Assembly: GCA_902590775.1 (NCBI GenBank)
Contig: CACIYC010000014.1
Coordinates: forward strand, 1 to 34,610
Reading direction: 5' to 3'
Source of the DNA: an uncultured Prochlorococcus sp.
GTDB taxonomy: Bacteria > Cyanobacteriota > Cyanobacteriia > PCC-6307 > Cyanobiaceae
Length of the DNA: 34,610 nt
Shown here: one piece after another, positions 9,277 to 18,173 of the stretch
How positions within the stretch are numbered: position 1 is the first letter of the stretch
Layout of the letters: every line of letters begins with the position of its first letter
The notes under the pieces: model-generated
What the model was told of the DNA's origin: nothing
Seen by the model: only the letters and a program-made list of their open reading frames with translations
Database searches by the model: none
Translations under genes and position numbers: made by a program

Positions 9277-11097
9277 TTAATTAGTAGCGGAAGAACGACG
9301 TCTTCTTCTTCTTGGATCTTCACTTTCTTCTTCTATATTTTTTGAGGAAATTTCCTCTTCTTCTATAGAATTTTGTTTTTCTTTTATTCCTATTATAGAT
9401 TCATTATCTTCATTAGCTAGATCAATATCTTGAAGACTATCAATATTATCTTCAGTATGCTTAATTGTTAAAGATTTCTCGTCTTCATTGTTTATTTCTA
9501 AATGAGTGATCGATTGACTAGAATCTGAACTTTTTCCTGAAATATTTTTACTTGCTTCACTTAGTACCTGAATAGAAATGTTTTCTGATTTAGGCTGTGA
9601 ATCTAGTAATAATAGAGGATTTAGACCTAAATTACTATAAACATATTCTTGCTCTTCATTCATATTTACAGTAATCTTTACTTTCTCTTTCTTGATATTT
9701 ACATTCTCTAAATTACTTTCAACAAGACTTTCTTTTTTTGCATTTAAATTTTGAGTATTCTCAAGCATACTCTCTTTATTTTTATTGCTAACTCCATTCA
9801 CTAAAGTTGTCTCATTTGATAGAATTTTTTCGTTATTTATCACACCATTACTTAAAGCTAATGGTTGAAGATTTCCTTTCTCAGGAATATCTGAAATATG
9901 ACCTAAACCAGAGCAATTTGAACATTCTTTGCTAAACAATTCATAAATATTTTGACCTTGTCTTTTTCGTGTAAGCTCAACTAAACCTAATTCAGTTAAT
10001 TGAGAAATTTGTGGTCGTGAGGAGTCATCTTTGATAGCCGCTGTAAAATACTCTAAAAGTTGTAATTGATCTCTACGTGATTCCATATCAATAAAATCAA
10101 TAATAATTACCCCACCTATATTTCTAAGTTTGAGTTGTCTTGCTATCTCAACGGCTGCCTCGCAGTTAGTCCATAGAACGGTTTCTCTGGAATTAGCAGA
10201 ACGAGTAAAAGATCCAGAATTGACATCAATTACTGTTAAGGCTTCAGTTGGCTCAATGATGACATAGCCTCCTGAAGGTAGCTCCACTCTAGGCTTTAGA
10301 GCATTTAATATAGCTAAATCAATTTTGAAATCTTGTAGTAGGTTTCCAGATTGGTTTTGTTGGCTAATTCTTATATTTGATTCTTCAGGCCCAAGAAAAC
10401 GGATTGTTTTTTCTTTGCCTTCAGATGACTCAACAACAATTTCAGAAATTTCTGAATTTATATTGTCACGAAGAACTCGGTGAACAAAGTCTTCATCCCG
10501 ACTTAAGAGAGTAGGTGGCGTAGCACGTTCAGCTGCTTGTTGAATTACTTCCCATTTTTTAAGAAGATTTTCTAGATCATCAATTATTATTTCTTCTGAA
10601 ATTTCCTCGGCTTCTGATCGGATAAGAATTCCCGTGCCTGGAGGTTTAATTAATACCCCCAATGCTTTTAATCGATTACGTTCATTTTCAACATTTATTT
10701 GTCGCGATACGTTCACACCTTGTCCGTTGGGTTGTAGGACAAGATATCTTCCTGGGAGTGCAATATTTCCGGTGAGACGAGGACCTTTATTCCCTGTAGG
10801 CTCTTTCATTACTTGCACCAACACCGTTTGACGAGGTTCTAGTAACTCTGTAATGCTTGCAGCGATTTTTTTGATTCTTAGTGGACCTAGATCTGTGACA
10901 TGAATAAAGCCATTTTTTTCACTAGCACCAATGTTTACAAAAGCGGCATCTATACCAGGCAATACATTCTCGATTGTTCCTAGATAGATATCTCCAATTT
11001 GGTAACGACCCTGTGCAACGATCAGTTTGTCTACTCGGCCATCGGAAAGCAAAGCGGCTATACGCTCTTGCTCTGCAATGATAATTTTTTGGGGCAT
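9277..11097 (-). CDS. rne: Ribonuclease E/G, cyanobacterial type
   Basis: The 606-residue endoribonuclease starts mRNA decay and rRNA processing. An S1 domain (about residues 35-125) is followed by the 5' sensor and DNase I-like regions. The metal-binding aspartates are Asp291 (VIDVNSGSFT) and Asp334 (IIIDFIDM), with the same 43-residue spacing as E. coli D303/D346. The zinc-link cysteines are Cys392 and Cys395 (ECSNCSG). Residues 401-595 are a low-complexity Asn/Glu/Ser/Lys tail, and the protein ends RRRRRRSSATN. In cyanobacteria a C-terminal Arg-rich peptide like this is reported to bind polynucleotide phosphorylase. It is followed by rnhB and preceded by a 227-bp leader region. Confidence 0.97.
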   Translation of the reverse strand: MPQKIIIAEQERIAALLSDGRVDKLIVAQGRYQIGDIYLGTIENVLPGIDAAFVNIGASEKNGFIHVTDLGPLRIKKIAASITELLEPRQTVLVQVMKEPTGNKGPRLTGNIALPGRYLVLQPNGQGVNVSRQINVENERNRLKALGVLIKPPGTGILIRSEAEEISEEIIIDDLENLLKKWEVIQQAAERATPPTLLSRDEDFVHRVLRDNINSEISEIVVESSEGKEKTIRFLGPEESNIRISQQNQSGNLLQDFKIDLAILNALKPRVELPSGGYVIIEPTEALTVIDVNSGSFTRSANSRETVLWTNCEAAVEIARQLKLRNIGGVIIIDFIDMESRRDQLQLLEYFTAAIKDDSSRPQISQLTELGLVELTRKRQGQNIYELFSKECSNCSGLGHISDIPEKGNLQPLALSNGVINNEKILSNETTLVNGVSNKNKESMLENTQNLNAKKESLVESNLENVNIKKEKVKITVNMNEEQEYVYSNLGLNPLLLLDSQPKSENISIQVLSEASKNISGKSSDSSQSITHLEINNEDEKSLTIKHTEDNIDSLQDIDLANEDNESIIGIKEKQNSIEEEEISSKNIEEESEDPRRRRRRSSATN

Positions 11098-11324
11098 ATA
11101 AAAAAGTTAGAGCTAATATGCTCAGTATTTAAATAATTTGCAGTAAAACTGCTATGAGTTAGTTCAAAGTTAAAGTCTAAGTTTTTGGAAGGAATAGTTT
11201 AGAGCGCTAGCTCTTTTTGAAGTTGATTACTTGTGATCCGGATATGACTTGCCGGATATTTTGAATGGTAACAGGATTCTCTTCCAAAATAACTTAGGTT
11301 AAATGAGCTCTGCTGAGCTTTCTG
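11098..11324 (-). promoter_or_regulatory. rne upstream region / leader with small hairpins
   Basis: This spacer of 227 bp lies upstream of rne and after the radical SAM gene, both on the minus strand. It contains GCAGT/ACTGC (11140-11152, 3-nt loop), AGAGC/GCTCT (11201-11214) and a tandem ATATCCGG pair about 11237-11260, read on the minus strand. The AT-rich TATTTAAAT around 11126-11134 could be an rne -10 region. RNase E controls its own mRNA through the 5' leader in other bacteria; these elements would be the place to look. A cruciform-like fold (11297-11330) spans the stop codon of the upstream radical SAM gene. Confidence 0.35.
11201..11218 (+). terminator. Small terminator-like hairpin, plus strand
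   Basis: AGAGC (11201-11205), loop GCTA and GCTCT (11210-11214) form a 5-bp stem directly followed by T residues to 11218. The T-run orientation fits a plus-strand transcript, but the neighbouring genes are on the minus strand. It is short and may be only a leader hairpin of rne. Confidence 0.25.
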
Positions 11325-14084
11325 CTAACCCGTTTTGATTTTAGCACTTTTCAAGACGAGCTCATTTCGTTGTATGTTTTTCAATTCTAAAGTTTCCTCA
11401 AGAGCTTGAGCTAGCCAATGTTTGATGTGGAGTGGTTTAATACTTTGACCGTTTAAAGATATTAAGCTCTGCAACTCCATTGACATTATTTCTTTAGGCG
11501 ATGATTTAGCAGTATTTGTTATTGATAAGGTTTTCAATTCTGCACGTAAATCTCTTTCTCGATGGCGTCCTTTTTTATCAGTATCAATCCAAATTAATTG
11601 CTTTGAATTGACGATAGAACGTATACCATAGTTCCATTTTTTTAAAGAAGGTTTGAGTGCTGAGTTACATTTCAAATCAAAACTCCAATTGGCTTGTATA
11701 AGTTCTTGTGAGAGGCTTTTTTTTCTTACGGGTACAGACCGTACTTCGAGAATAAATATTCCCTTAGGTAAAGAACTTTGAAGTTTCTTTTTCATAGATA
11801 ACGGATTGACCTCTTGAAAGAAGTCAATATCCATCCATTCCCCTAGCCCTTCTATTCCAAGAGGTAATGCAAGCCCAATCTGCACACGTGGAAGTGGGTG
11901 AAATCCACCCGAATAACTTACTGGTAATTGACTTCTTCGTAAGGCTCTTTCTAATAAGCGAATGAGATCTAAATGACTTATTAGGTGCATTGGGTTTGTT
12001 TTTGCGAATTTAACTCTTAACCGACATTGCTTAGCTACTTTTGCTAACATCGTCTCTTCTTTTTTAGGTATTGAATTAGATTGAGGCATAATAACTTTGT
12101 TATGGCCAAGTTCGGGACCACATACACCACAACTGCTACATGCATGAAATGAACAGTCTGGAACTATTTGTTTGTTAAGTGCTTGTTGAAGATCTTTTAT
12201 TAACCATGCTTTGTCTACCCCAGTATCGATATGATCCCAAGGCAAAGACTTTGAGCAAAAGTTAATGAGATCAGCTTTTGTGAGTTCATGGGCTGACCCC
12301 CAAGTCCCCATTTCTAGTTGTCTAAGCTCTTTAGTAAGTCCTGCTTTCGAAATTGCATGAGACCAGGCTTTATATGCCCGATCTTGTGATTCAAACCATG
12401 CATCCATACCAGCTCCACTTCTCCAAGCAGATTCAATTACTGGAGCTAATCGTCTATCTCCTCGGCCTAGGAAGTCTTCTATAGCAGATATTCTTGCATC
12501 TGTATAATTAACTTTTAAATATCTTACTTTTAGATTGAAAAATGCTTCTTTTAAAAGTTTTTGTCTTCTTATAATTTCAGAAGTGGAGACACTATGCCAT
12601 TGAAAAGGAGTATGAGGCTTTGGAGTGAAGTTGCTAATAGTTATATTTAACTTTAATCTTCCTAAATCTTGGCATTTTTCTTGAAGCCATTTACATGTTC
12701 TTGCGATTGCTATAATGTCGTCTTCTTCCTCTCCAGGTAGTCCGATCATAAAGTAAAGTTTGACTTTTTGAAAATGATGCTCCATGGCTTTTCTTATCCC
12801 AGACAAAAGATCAGCATCTGTGAGACCTTTATTGATTATGTCTCGTAGACGTTGGCTTCCTGCTTCTGGTGCAAAAGTAAGTCCTGGTCTGCGTCCTCCA
12901 CCTAGGATATGAGCAATGTTACTATCGAATCTATCTACTCTTTGACTTGGCAATTGCAGCGTAATATTTTCTCCATTTAATTTATTCTTAAGTTTAATAC
13001 CTACTTCAGGTAGTGATAGATAGTCACTACAACTAAGAGATAATAGGGAGAAATCACTGTAACCCGTCTTTTTCATCCCTGTTTCTACTGCTTCAATAAC
13101 TTTTTCAGGAGCAACATCTCGGGCTGGTCGCGTAAGCATTCCTGGTTGGCAAAAACGACATCCCCTTGTACATCCCCTTCTAATCTCAATTGTTAACCGA
13201 TCATGAACAGTTTCTACATTTGGCACTAAGCCCATTGAATAATGGGGCATCGGTGTGGCTACTCGCCTAATAATTCTTTTTGCTAAGCAAGGGAACCTTG
13301 GTGTAATAGATAAAAAATCTGATGATGGTTTATATAATGAAGGAACATAAACACCTGGGATCTCTGCAAGACTAAAAAGTACTTCTGATCTTTTGAGACC
13401 TGAGTTTTTGCTTTCGGAAACTATTAATCCTATTTCAGGAAGCAGTTCTTCTCCATCTCCAAGAGCAAAAAAATCAAAAAAGTCTGCATATGGTTCAGGA
13501 TTACTTGTTGCAGTCGGACCTCCTGCAAAAATTAGAGGGATTGAATTTGGATCATTAATTGGTAGGTCCTCACGATTTTTTGAATAAATTTCAATATGAG
13601 ATAAGTCCAGCATTTCTAAAATATTTGTTGCTCCAAGTTCATATCCAAGGCTGAACCCAAGCAGGTCAAAGTGTTTTAGTTCAAATCTAGTTTCAACTCC
13701 AAATAAACCAACTGAGTTTTCTCTTAAACGTTTAGCTAAATCAGGTTCTGGCAGATAAGACCTATCACAAAAATGATTTGGAATATTATTTATTATTGAA
13801 TAGAGCATTATATGTCCAAGATTACTGGCGCCTAGTTCATAGAGCTCTGGATAGGTCAGTGCCCAATGCACATTGGCTGATTTCCACTTGCTTTTCTTTG
13901 TACCCAATTCATATCCCATATATTGTGCTGGTTTATGGATATGTATATCAATCAATTCTTCGAAGTTAATTGGTTGCAATTCCTTTTGGTCTTTTTTTCT
14001 GGGAGATATTGCAGATGACACTTTTGAAAAATACTTTTCTTTTTCTATCGTATGCAATTTTTCTTCACTTAGGGACCTTTTCAA
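11325..14084 (-). CDS. Radical SAM protein of the TIGR03960 type fused to DUF2344 (TIGR03936) domain
   Basis: A 919-residue two-part protein. Residues about 45-240 form a B12-binding-like N-terminal region, without a clear DxHxxG cobalamin motif. The radical SAM core has CTRGCRFC with Cys305, Cys309 and Cys312. A second cysteine set, Cys644/649/652/655 (CSFHACSSCGVC), could bind an auxiliary Fe-S cluster. From about residue 688 comes a DUF2344 domain (RVKFAKTNPMHLISHLDLIRLLERALRR, SGGFHPLPR). The reaction is unknown. The gene lies next to RNase E/G genes in many bacteria, which hints at RNA or ribosome modification (inference). No ATG is available near the N-terminus; TTG at 14084 follows an in-frame stop by seven codons. 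It is divergent from dapL by 34 nt. Confidence 0.9.
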   Translation of the reverse strand: MKRSLSEEKLHTIEKEKYFSKVSSAISPRKKDQKELQPINFEELIDIHIHKPAQYMGYELGTKKSKWKSANVHWALTYPELYELGASNLGHIMLYSIINNIPNHFCDRSYLPEPDLAKRLRENSVGLFGVETRFELKHFDLLGFSLGYELGATNILEMLDLSHIEIYSKNREDLPINDPNSIPLIFAGGPTATSNPEPYADFFDFFALGDGEELLPEIGLIVSESKNSGLKRSEVLFSLAEIPGVYVPSLYKPSSDFLSITPRFPCLAKRIIRRVATPMPHYSMGLVPNVETVHDRLTIEIRRGCTRGCRFCQPGMLTRPARDVAPEKVIEAVETGMKKTGYSDFSLLSLSCSDYLSLPEVGIKLKNKLNGENITLQLPSQRVDRFDSNIAHILGGGRRPGLTFAPEAGSQRLRDIINKGLTDADLLSGIRKAMEHHFQKVKLYFMIGLPGEEEDDIIAIARTCKWLQEKCQDLGRLKLNITISNFTPKPHTPFQWHSVSTSEIIRRQKLLKEAFFNLKVRYLKVNYTDARISAIEDFLGRGDRRLAPVIESAWRSGAGMDAWFESQDRAYKAWSHAISKAGLTKELRQLEMGTWGSAHELTKADLINFCSKSLPWDHIDTGVDKAWLIKDLQQALNKQIVPDCSFHACSSCGVCGPELGHNKVIMPQSNSIPKKEETMLAKVAKQCRLRVKFAKTNPMHLISHLDLIRLLERALRRSQLPVSYSGGFHPLPRVQIGLALPLGIEGLGEWMDIDFFQEVNPLSMKKKLQSSLPKGIFILEVRSVPVRKKSLSQELIQANWSFDLKCNSALKPSLKKWNYGIRSIVNSKQLIWIDTDKKGRHRERDLRAELKTLSITNTAKSSPKEIMSMELQSLISLNGQSIKPLHIKHWLAQALEETLELKNIQRNELVLKSAKIKTG

Positions 14085-14118
14085 GGCAGTATATGAATGG
14101 GTTTAATTAGTTACTATT

Positions 14119-15345
14119 GTGGTTCAGGTCAACAGCAATTATTTAAAGCTTAAGGCTGGTTATCTTTTCCCAGAGATTTCTAGGAGAGTAAATTCTTTTT
14201 CTGAGGAGAATCCTCAAGCAAGTCTTATTCGATTGGGTATTGGAGATGTTACAGAGCCTCTCCCTAATGCATGCTGCAATGCCATGCAATTAGCAATTAA
14301 GGAAATGGGAACTAGTAAAGGTTTTCATGGTTATGGACCTGAACAAGGTTATTTGTGGCTTCGTGAAGCAATAGCTAAAAATGATTTCCAGATGAGAGGG
14401 TGTGAAATTTCTGCTGATGAAATTTTTGTCTCAGATGGATCTAAATGTGACAGTAGTAACATTCTTGATATTCTAGGCCATGGAAATCGCATTGCTGTAA
14501 CTGATCCAGTCTATCCAGTTTATGTAGACAGTAATGTTATGGCTGGAAGAACTGGTGAAGTATCACTTGCTGGCCAGTATGAAGGCCTATCATATATTCC
14601 TTTAAATGCAGAAAATGGGTTTGAAGCAAGACTTCCAACTGATTCAGTTGATTTAATTTATTTATGCTTTCCGAATAATCCAACTGGTGCTGTAGCTACA
14701 AAAGATCAATTATCTAGATGGGTAGATTATGCAAACGAAAATGATGCTTTGATTCTTTTTGATGCAGCGTATGAAGCTTTTATTCAAGATCCTTTATTAC
14801 CTCATTCAATTTTTGAAATTGATGGAGCAAGAAATTGTGCAGTTGAATTTCGCTCATTTTCAAAAAATGCTGGCTTTACTGGTACAAGATGTGCTTGCAC
14901 TGTGATCCCTCAGTCCTTAAAAGGAAAAACTTGCAATGGAGATGAAGTGGATTTGTGGTCATTGTGGAATCGTCGACAAAGCACAAAGTTCAATGGTGTT
15001 AGTTACATTGTTCAAAGAGGTGCAGAAGCAGTTTATTCATTAGAGGGACAATCTCAAACGAAGAGTTTGGTAAGTTTTTATATGAATAATGCTGCGATTA
15101 TTAGAAATAAATTAACTGAAGTTGGCTATACAGTTTATGGAGGGGAGAATGCTCCGTATGTTTGGATTAAAGTACCAAGAGGCAGTGATTCGTGGGAGTT
15201 TTTTGATTTTCTCCTTAACAAAGCAAATATAGTAGGTACTCCTGGGAGTGGTTTTGGAGCAGCTGGTGAGGGCTATTTTCGCCTCTCAGCATTTAATAGT
15301 AGAGAAAATGTAGAAGAAGCTATGCGAAGGATAAATAGTATTTGA
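14119..15345 (+). CDS. dapL: LL-diaminopimelate aminotransferase
   Basis: A 408-residue PLP enzyme that converts tetrahydrodipicolinate directly to LL-diaminopimelate for lysine and peptidoglycan. It starts [19 protein letters not shown], typical of DapL, with [21 protein letters not shown] (from residue 183) and the PLP lysine Lys249 in [15 protein letters not shown]. Full length. The DapL route, shared by cyanobacteria and plants, bypasses the succinylase and acetylase steps. The start is GTG at 14119, only 34 nt from the divergent radical SAM start, so its promoter probably lies inside that neighbour. It is followed after 61 nt by clpS. Confidence 0.98.
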   Translation: MVQVNSNYLKLKAGYLFPEISRRVNSFSEENPQASLIRLGIGDVTEPLPNACCNAMQLAIKEMGTSKGFHGYGPEQGYLWLREAIAKNDFQMRGCEISADEIFVSDGSKCDSSNILDILGHGNRIAVTDPVYPVYVDSNVMAGRTGEVSLAGQYEGLSYIPLNAENGFEARLPTDSVDLIYLCFPNNPTGAVATKDQLSRWVDYANENDALILFDAAYEAFIQDPLLPHSIFEIDGARNCAVEFRSFSKNAGFTGTRCACTVIPQSLKGKTCNGDEVDLWSLWNRRQSTKFNGVSYIVQRGAEAVYSLEGQSQTKSLVSFYMNNAAIIRNKLTEVGYTVYGGENAPYVWIKVPRGSDSWEFFDFLLNKANIVGTPGSGFGAAGEGYFRLSAFNSRENVEEAMRRINSI

Positions 15346-15406
15346 CTGAGATTCTGTTATAAACTTTGGATGACTAATACAGTTTGGTTCATTAGCCATT
15401 ACTAAC

Positions 15407-15718
15407 ATGGTGGACAATCCAAGCCGTGGCACGAGCGGTGCGGCAGTTCTTGATAAAAAAACTGAACGAGTGAGGAAGACATCTCCTCGATATAAGGTAT
15501 TGCTTCATAATGATCCTGTAAATACTATGGATTATGTTGTGAAGACATTACGTCAGGTTGTACCTCAATTAAGTGAGCAAGATGCAATGGCAATTATGCT
15601 TGAAACCCATGAGACTGGAATAGGTTTAGTTATTGTATGTGATTTAGAACCAGCTGAATTTTATTCGGAGTCTTTAAAGAGTAAAGGCTTAACAAGCACT
15701 ATTGAAATAGAAAGCTGA
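15407..15718 (+). CDS. clpS: ATP-dependent Clp protease adaptor ClpS
   Basis: A 103-residue adaptor that delivers N-degron substrates to the ClpC/ClpP protease. After a flexible N-terminal tail of about 26 residues comes the fold SPRYKVLLHNDPVNTMDYVV. Asn35, Asp36 and His68 (ETHETG) match the residues that bind the N-terminal amino group of the substrate in characterised ClpS. The C-terminus runs EPAEFYSESLKSKGL. The ATG at 15407 is clear. The CPBP protease gene follows closely; its reading frame is open back into the end of clpS. Confidence 0.97.
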   Translation: MVDNPSRGTSGAAVLDKKTERVRKTSPRYKVLLHNDPVNTMDYVVKTLRQVVPQLSEQDAMAIMLETHETGIGLVIVCDLEPAEFYSESLKSKGLTSTIEIES

Positions 15719-15726
15719 ATTATTCC

Positions 15727-16626
15727 ATTGCTCTGTTTTGGGAACGTTGGTTACTTCAGCGTCGTCGTTGGATTCCAACTGTCTCTCTTTTTCCCATTTT
15801 ATATGTATTGGGTTGGTTATTAGTTCAGCCCTTGCGACTCTTTCAATTCAGTTTTTTCCAAAATAATCTTTCATTAGCAGGAACAGTTCTTACTTTTGGG
15901 ATGTTTTTATTTGTTCTCCCTAGTTGGGTTGAATTCAGATGGGGAAGGAGCAAGCCTTGGGTTGCCTTAGGGCTTTCTAATGCTGATTCAAAGAACTTTT
16001 ATAGATCATTGCTTCAAGGTTGTGCTTGGTCAATGGGTCTGGTGATTGGTCTCTTATTAACTATTTTTGCTGGCTCTTGGGGTGGATTGCAGGAGAATAT
16101 AAGTTTAGATAATTTATTAAATGCAGTAATTCTTGGCTGTTCTGTTGGATTCGCAGAAGAATTGATTTTTCGTGGTTGGTTATGGAGTGAATTAAATCTT
16201 TTGTTGGGACGAACTTGGGGCTTTATAGTTCAAGCAATCCTTTTTAGCTTGAGTCATATTATTGCATTTATAAAGTTAAAGTTAGGCTTTCTTGCCATAA
16301 TGTCTCTTTTGATTGGGTTGCTTTTATTAGGCCTAGTCTTAGCTTTAAGGCGTATATTGGATAATGGTTCTTTGGGTGGTTGCTTGGGTTTACATGGAGG
16401 CTTAGTTGGAATTTGGTTTTTTGTTAACGAAGATATAATAGATGTTGTAGATACTATACCTACTTGGGTGTCAGGACCTGGAGTAATCTCACCTAATCCT
16501 ATTGGGGGGGGTATTGGTATTTTATCTCTTGCATTAATTCTTTTTGTTTATCGAAATGCTTTTGCGATTGCTGGACGTCCTTGTAATGGTGCGCGTAAGG
16601 CCTCTTCTAAAGGGGCAATACCATAA
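15727..16626 (+). CDS. CPBP family intramembrane metalloprotease (CAAX/Abi type)
   Basis: A polytopic membrane protein with the CPBP protease signature. Numbered from the TTG at 15808 (272 residues), motif 1 is EELIFR at 117-122, motif 2 is FSLSH at 146-150 and a third His is His196 in LHGGLVG. The family includes CAAX prenyl endopeptidases and bacteriocin-immunity proteins; the substrate here is unknown. The start is doubtful. TTG 15808 is the first ordinary start codon, but the frame is open upstream and encodes a convincing N-terminus (LFWERWLLQRRRW, then IPTVSLFPILY). I therefore place the start at the ATT of 15727, with CTG 15733 as an alternative. A run of eight G occurs at 16504-16511. 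The last 79 nt overlap the opposing radical SAM gene. Confidence 0.75.
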   Translation: MALFWERWLLQRRRWIPTVSLFPILYVLGWLLVQPLRLFQFSFFQNNLSLAGTVLTFGMFLFVLPSWVEFRWGRSKPWVALGLSNADSKNFYRSLLQGCAWSMGLVIGLLLTIFAGSWGGLQENISLDNLLNAVILGCSVGFAEELIFRGWLWSELNLLLGRTWGFIVQAILFSLSHIIAFIKLKLGFLAIMSLLIGLLLLGLVLALRRILDNGSLGGCLGLHGGLVGIWFFVNEDIIDVVDTIPTWVSGPGVISPNPIGGGIGILSLALILFVYRNAFAIAGRPCNGARKASSKGAIP

Positions 16627-18173
16627 TCCCTTTCTAATAATTTAATTACTGTACGGCCAAAATCATTTGGAGAGGAATCAAATGCTTCTAGACAAACTTT
16701 CCCAAAGGTTTTCCCCATTGGTTGGGGATTCCATAAAAGTTTGCGAGCTGTCCAAGGCATCATGCTCATTGGGTTATATCCAGGATTTATTAGACCTTGT
16801 TCGAAGCCGTATTGTTCAAGATGAGTATGAGGTTGCAGACCAATGAAAAAAATTGCTGGCTCAACTTTGTTAACTCCAAAAATTTTTTCTAATTCTCTGT
16901 GATAGGCAACTGTTTGACGAATAGTTTCGGGAGTTTCGTCAATAACATTGAATGAATAGTTAACTGAGACATGCTCTTCAAAACCTGCATTAGCAAGTAA
17001 TATGCAGTTCTCTAAAACCGTTCTTAAGTTATATCCCATGCGCATTTTCCTAACTAATTCTTGAGAGCCTGATGTGATCCCAATCTCAAAGTAACTCATT
17101 CCTGTTTGGACCATTAATTGGGCCAGCTCAGCATCAAGATTATCAGCTCTAATATATGCAGCCCAGCGCATCTTACTCATCTTTTCCTTATGTATAGCTT
17201 TTAGCAATTCTTTGGCATCTTCTATATAACGTCGAGCTGGAATAAATTGTGCATCTGTAAACCATATATTGTGAACACCTAATTCATAGAGTTGTCGGAT
17301 CTCTTTGATGACCTCCTCGATAGGATTTACTCTTACTTGTTTCCCTTCTACAACTGTGTAAACACAGTAACAGCAGTTATGTGGACAGCCTCGCTTTGTT
17401 TGAACACCTATATAAAAGTCACTACCTTCAAGATACCAATTCATTTGTGGCCATATAGATGCAATGTACGAATAGTCGCAAGCAGTTTTTATTGAACTAG
17501 TTGGTTGTTCATGTATGAGTCCAAGACGAGGGGTTTCTCCTGCTACAAAACATCGTTCTTTACTAACGTCTTCGTCTAAAAGCAATTTTTCTAATAAACG
17601 CTCTCCTTCTCCAATGGAAATAATTGTTTTTTTTGGTAGAGATTTCCCAAGTTGTTCATAAAAAACACTTACCGCTCCACCACCTATTACAGCTCTTGCC
17701 TCTTTAACAAATGACTTGGCATATTTTAATCCTTTTCTGATCAATCGATGATTTCGCCAAAGTTCTCCATAATGACTTTTCATTAATCGAAAACCACCAA
17801 ATGCACCTCTAAGTCTCTTAAAAGGATTTTCTGAATAAAAAGCTTCAAAAGAATGTTGAAGTGGATTTCCTCCTCTGCCATCTACGGGAGCATATATTTG
17901 GATATCTCGCCATGAAAAGACGAGTAATGAAGGTTGAAAACTTTTTATATTTGAGATTAAAACCCTTTCAACGTCAATTACAGGTAAAGCAGCAAGGTCG
18001 AGTATTTGCTGCGGCAGACTTGGGAAGCGTTTATGAAGATGATCAGCAAGATATATTGGGCCAATAGGAAATATTGGATTACAAGGAAGTCTAATGATTA
18101 ATACTTTTGCGGTATTCAAACTAGGTGAGCTTTGGGCTTTGATTTTGGGTTTATGGGATTGCTGGTAACTCAT
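16548..18173 (-). CDS. B12-binding-type radical SAM protein, function unknown
   Basis: A 541-residue protein. An N-terminal region (residues 22-200, AKVLIIRLPCNPIFPIGPIY) looks like the B12-binding-domain radical SAM class but lacks an obvious DxHxxG. The radical SAM cluster is Cys263, Cys267 and Cys270 (RGCPHNCCYC). EIGITSGSQELVRKMRMGY and VNYSFNVIDET are typical of the barrel. The C-terminal part ends APLEEALRAPLQG. The class includes methylthiotransferases, methyltransferases and the oxygen-independent cyclase BchE; I cannot assign a reaction. Its 3' end overlaps the CPBP gene tail to tail by 79 nt. Start ATG at 18173. Confidence 0.88.
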   Translation of the reverse strand: MSYQQSHKPKIKAQSSPSLNTAKVLIIRLPCNPIFPIGPIYLADHLHKRFPSLPQQILDLAALPVIDVERVLISNIKSFQPSLLVFSWRDIQIYAPVDGRGGNPLQHSFEAFYSENPFKRLRGAFGGFRLMKSHYGELWRNHRLIRKGLKYAKSFVKEARAVIGGGAVSVFYEQLGKSLPKKTIISIGEGERLLEKLLLDEDVSKERCFVAGETPRLGLIHEQPTSSIKTACDYSYIASIWPQMNWYLEGSDFYIGVQTKRGCPHNCCYCVYTVVEGKQVRVNPIEEVIKEIRQLYELGVHNIWFTDAQFIPARRYIEDAKELLKAIHKEKMSKMRWAAYIRADNLDAELAQLMVQTGMSYFEIGITSGSQELVRKMRMGYNLRTVLENCILLANAGFEEHVSVNYSFNVIDETPETIRQTVAYHRELEKIFGVNKVEPAIFFIGLQPHTHLEQYGFEQGLINPGYNPMSMMPWTARKLLWNPQPMGKTFGKVCLEAFDSSPNDFGRTVIKLLERDYGIAPLEEALRAPLQGRPAIAKAFR

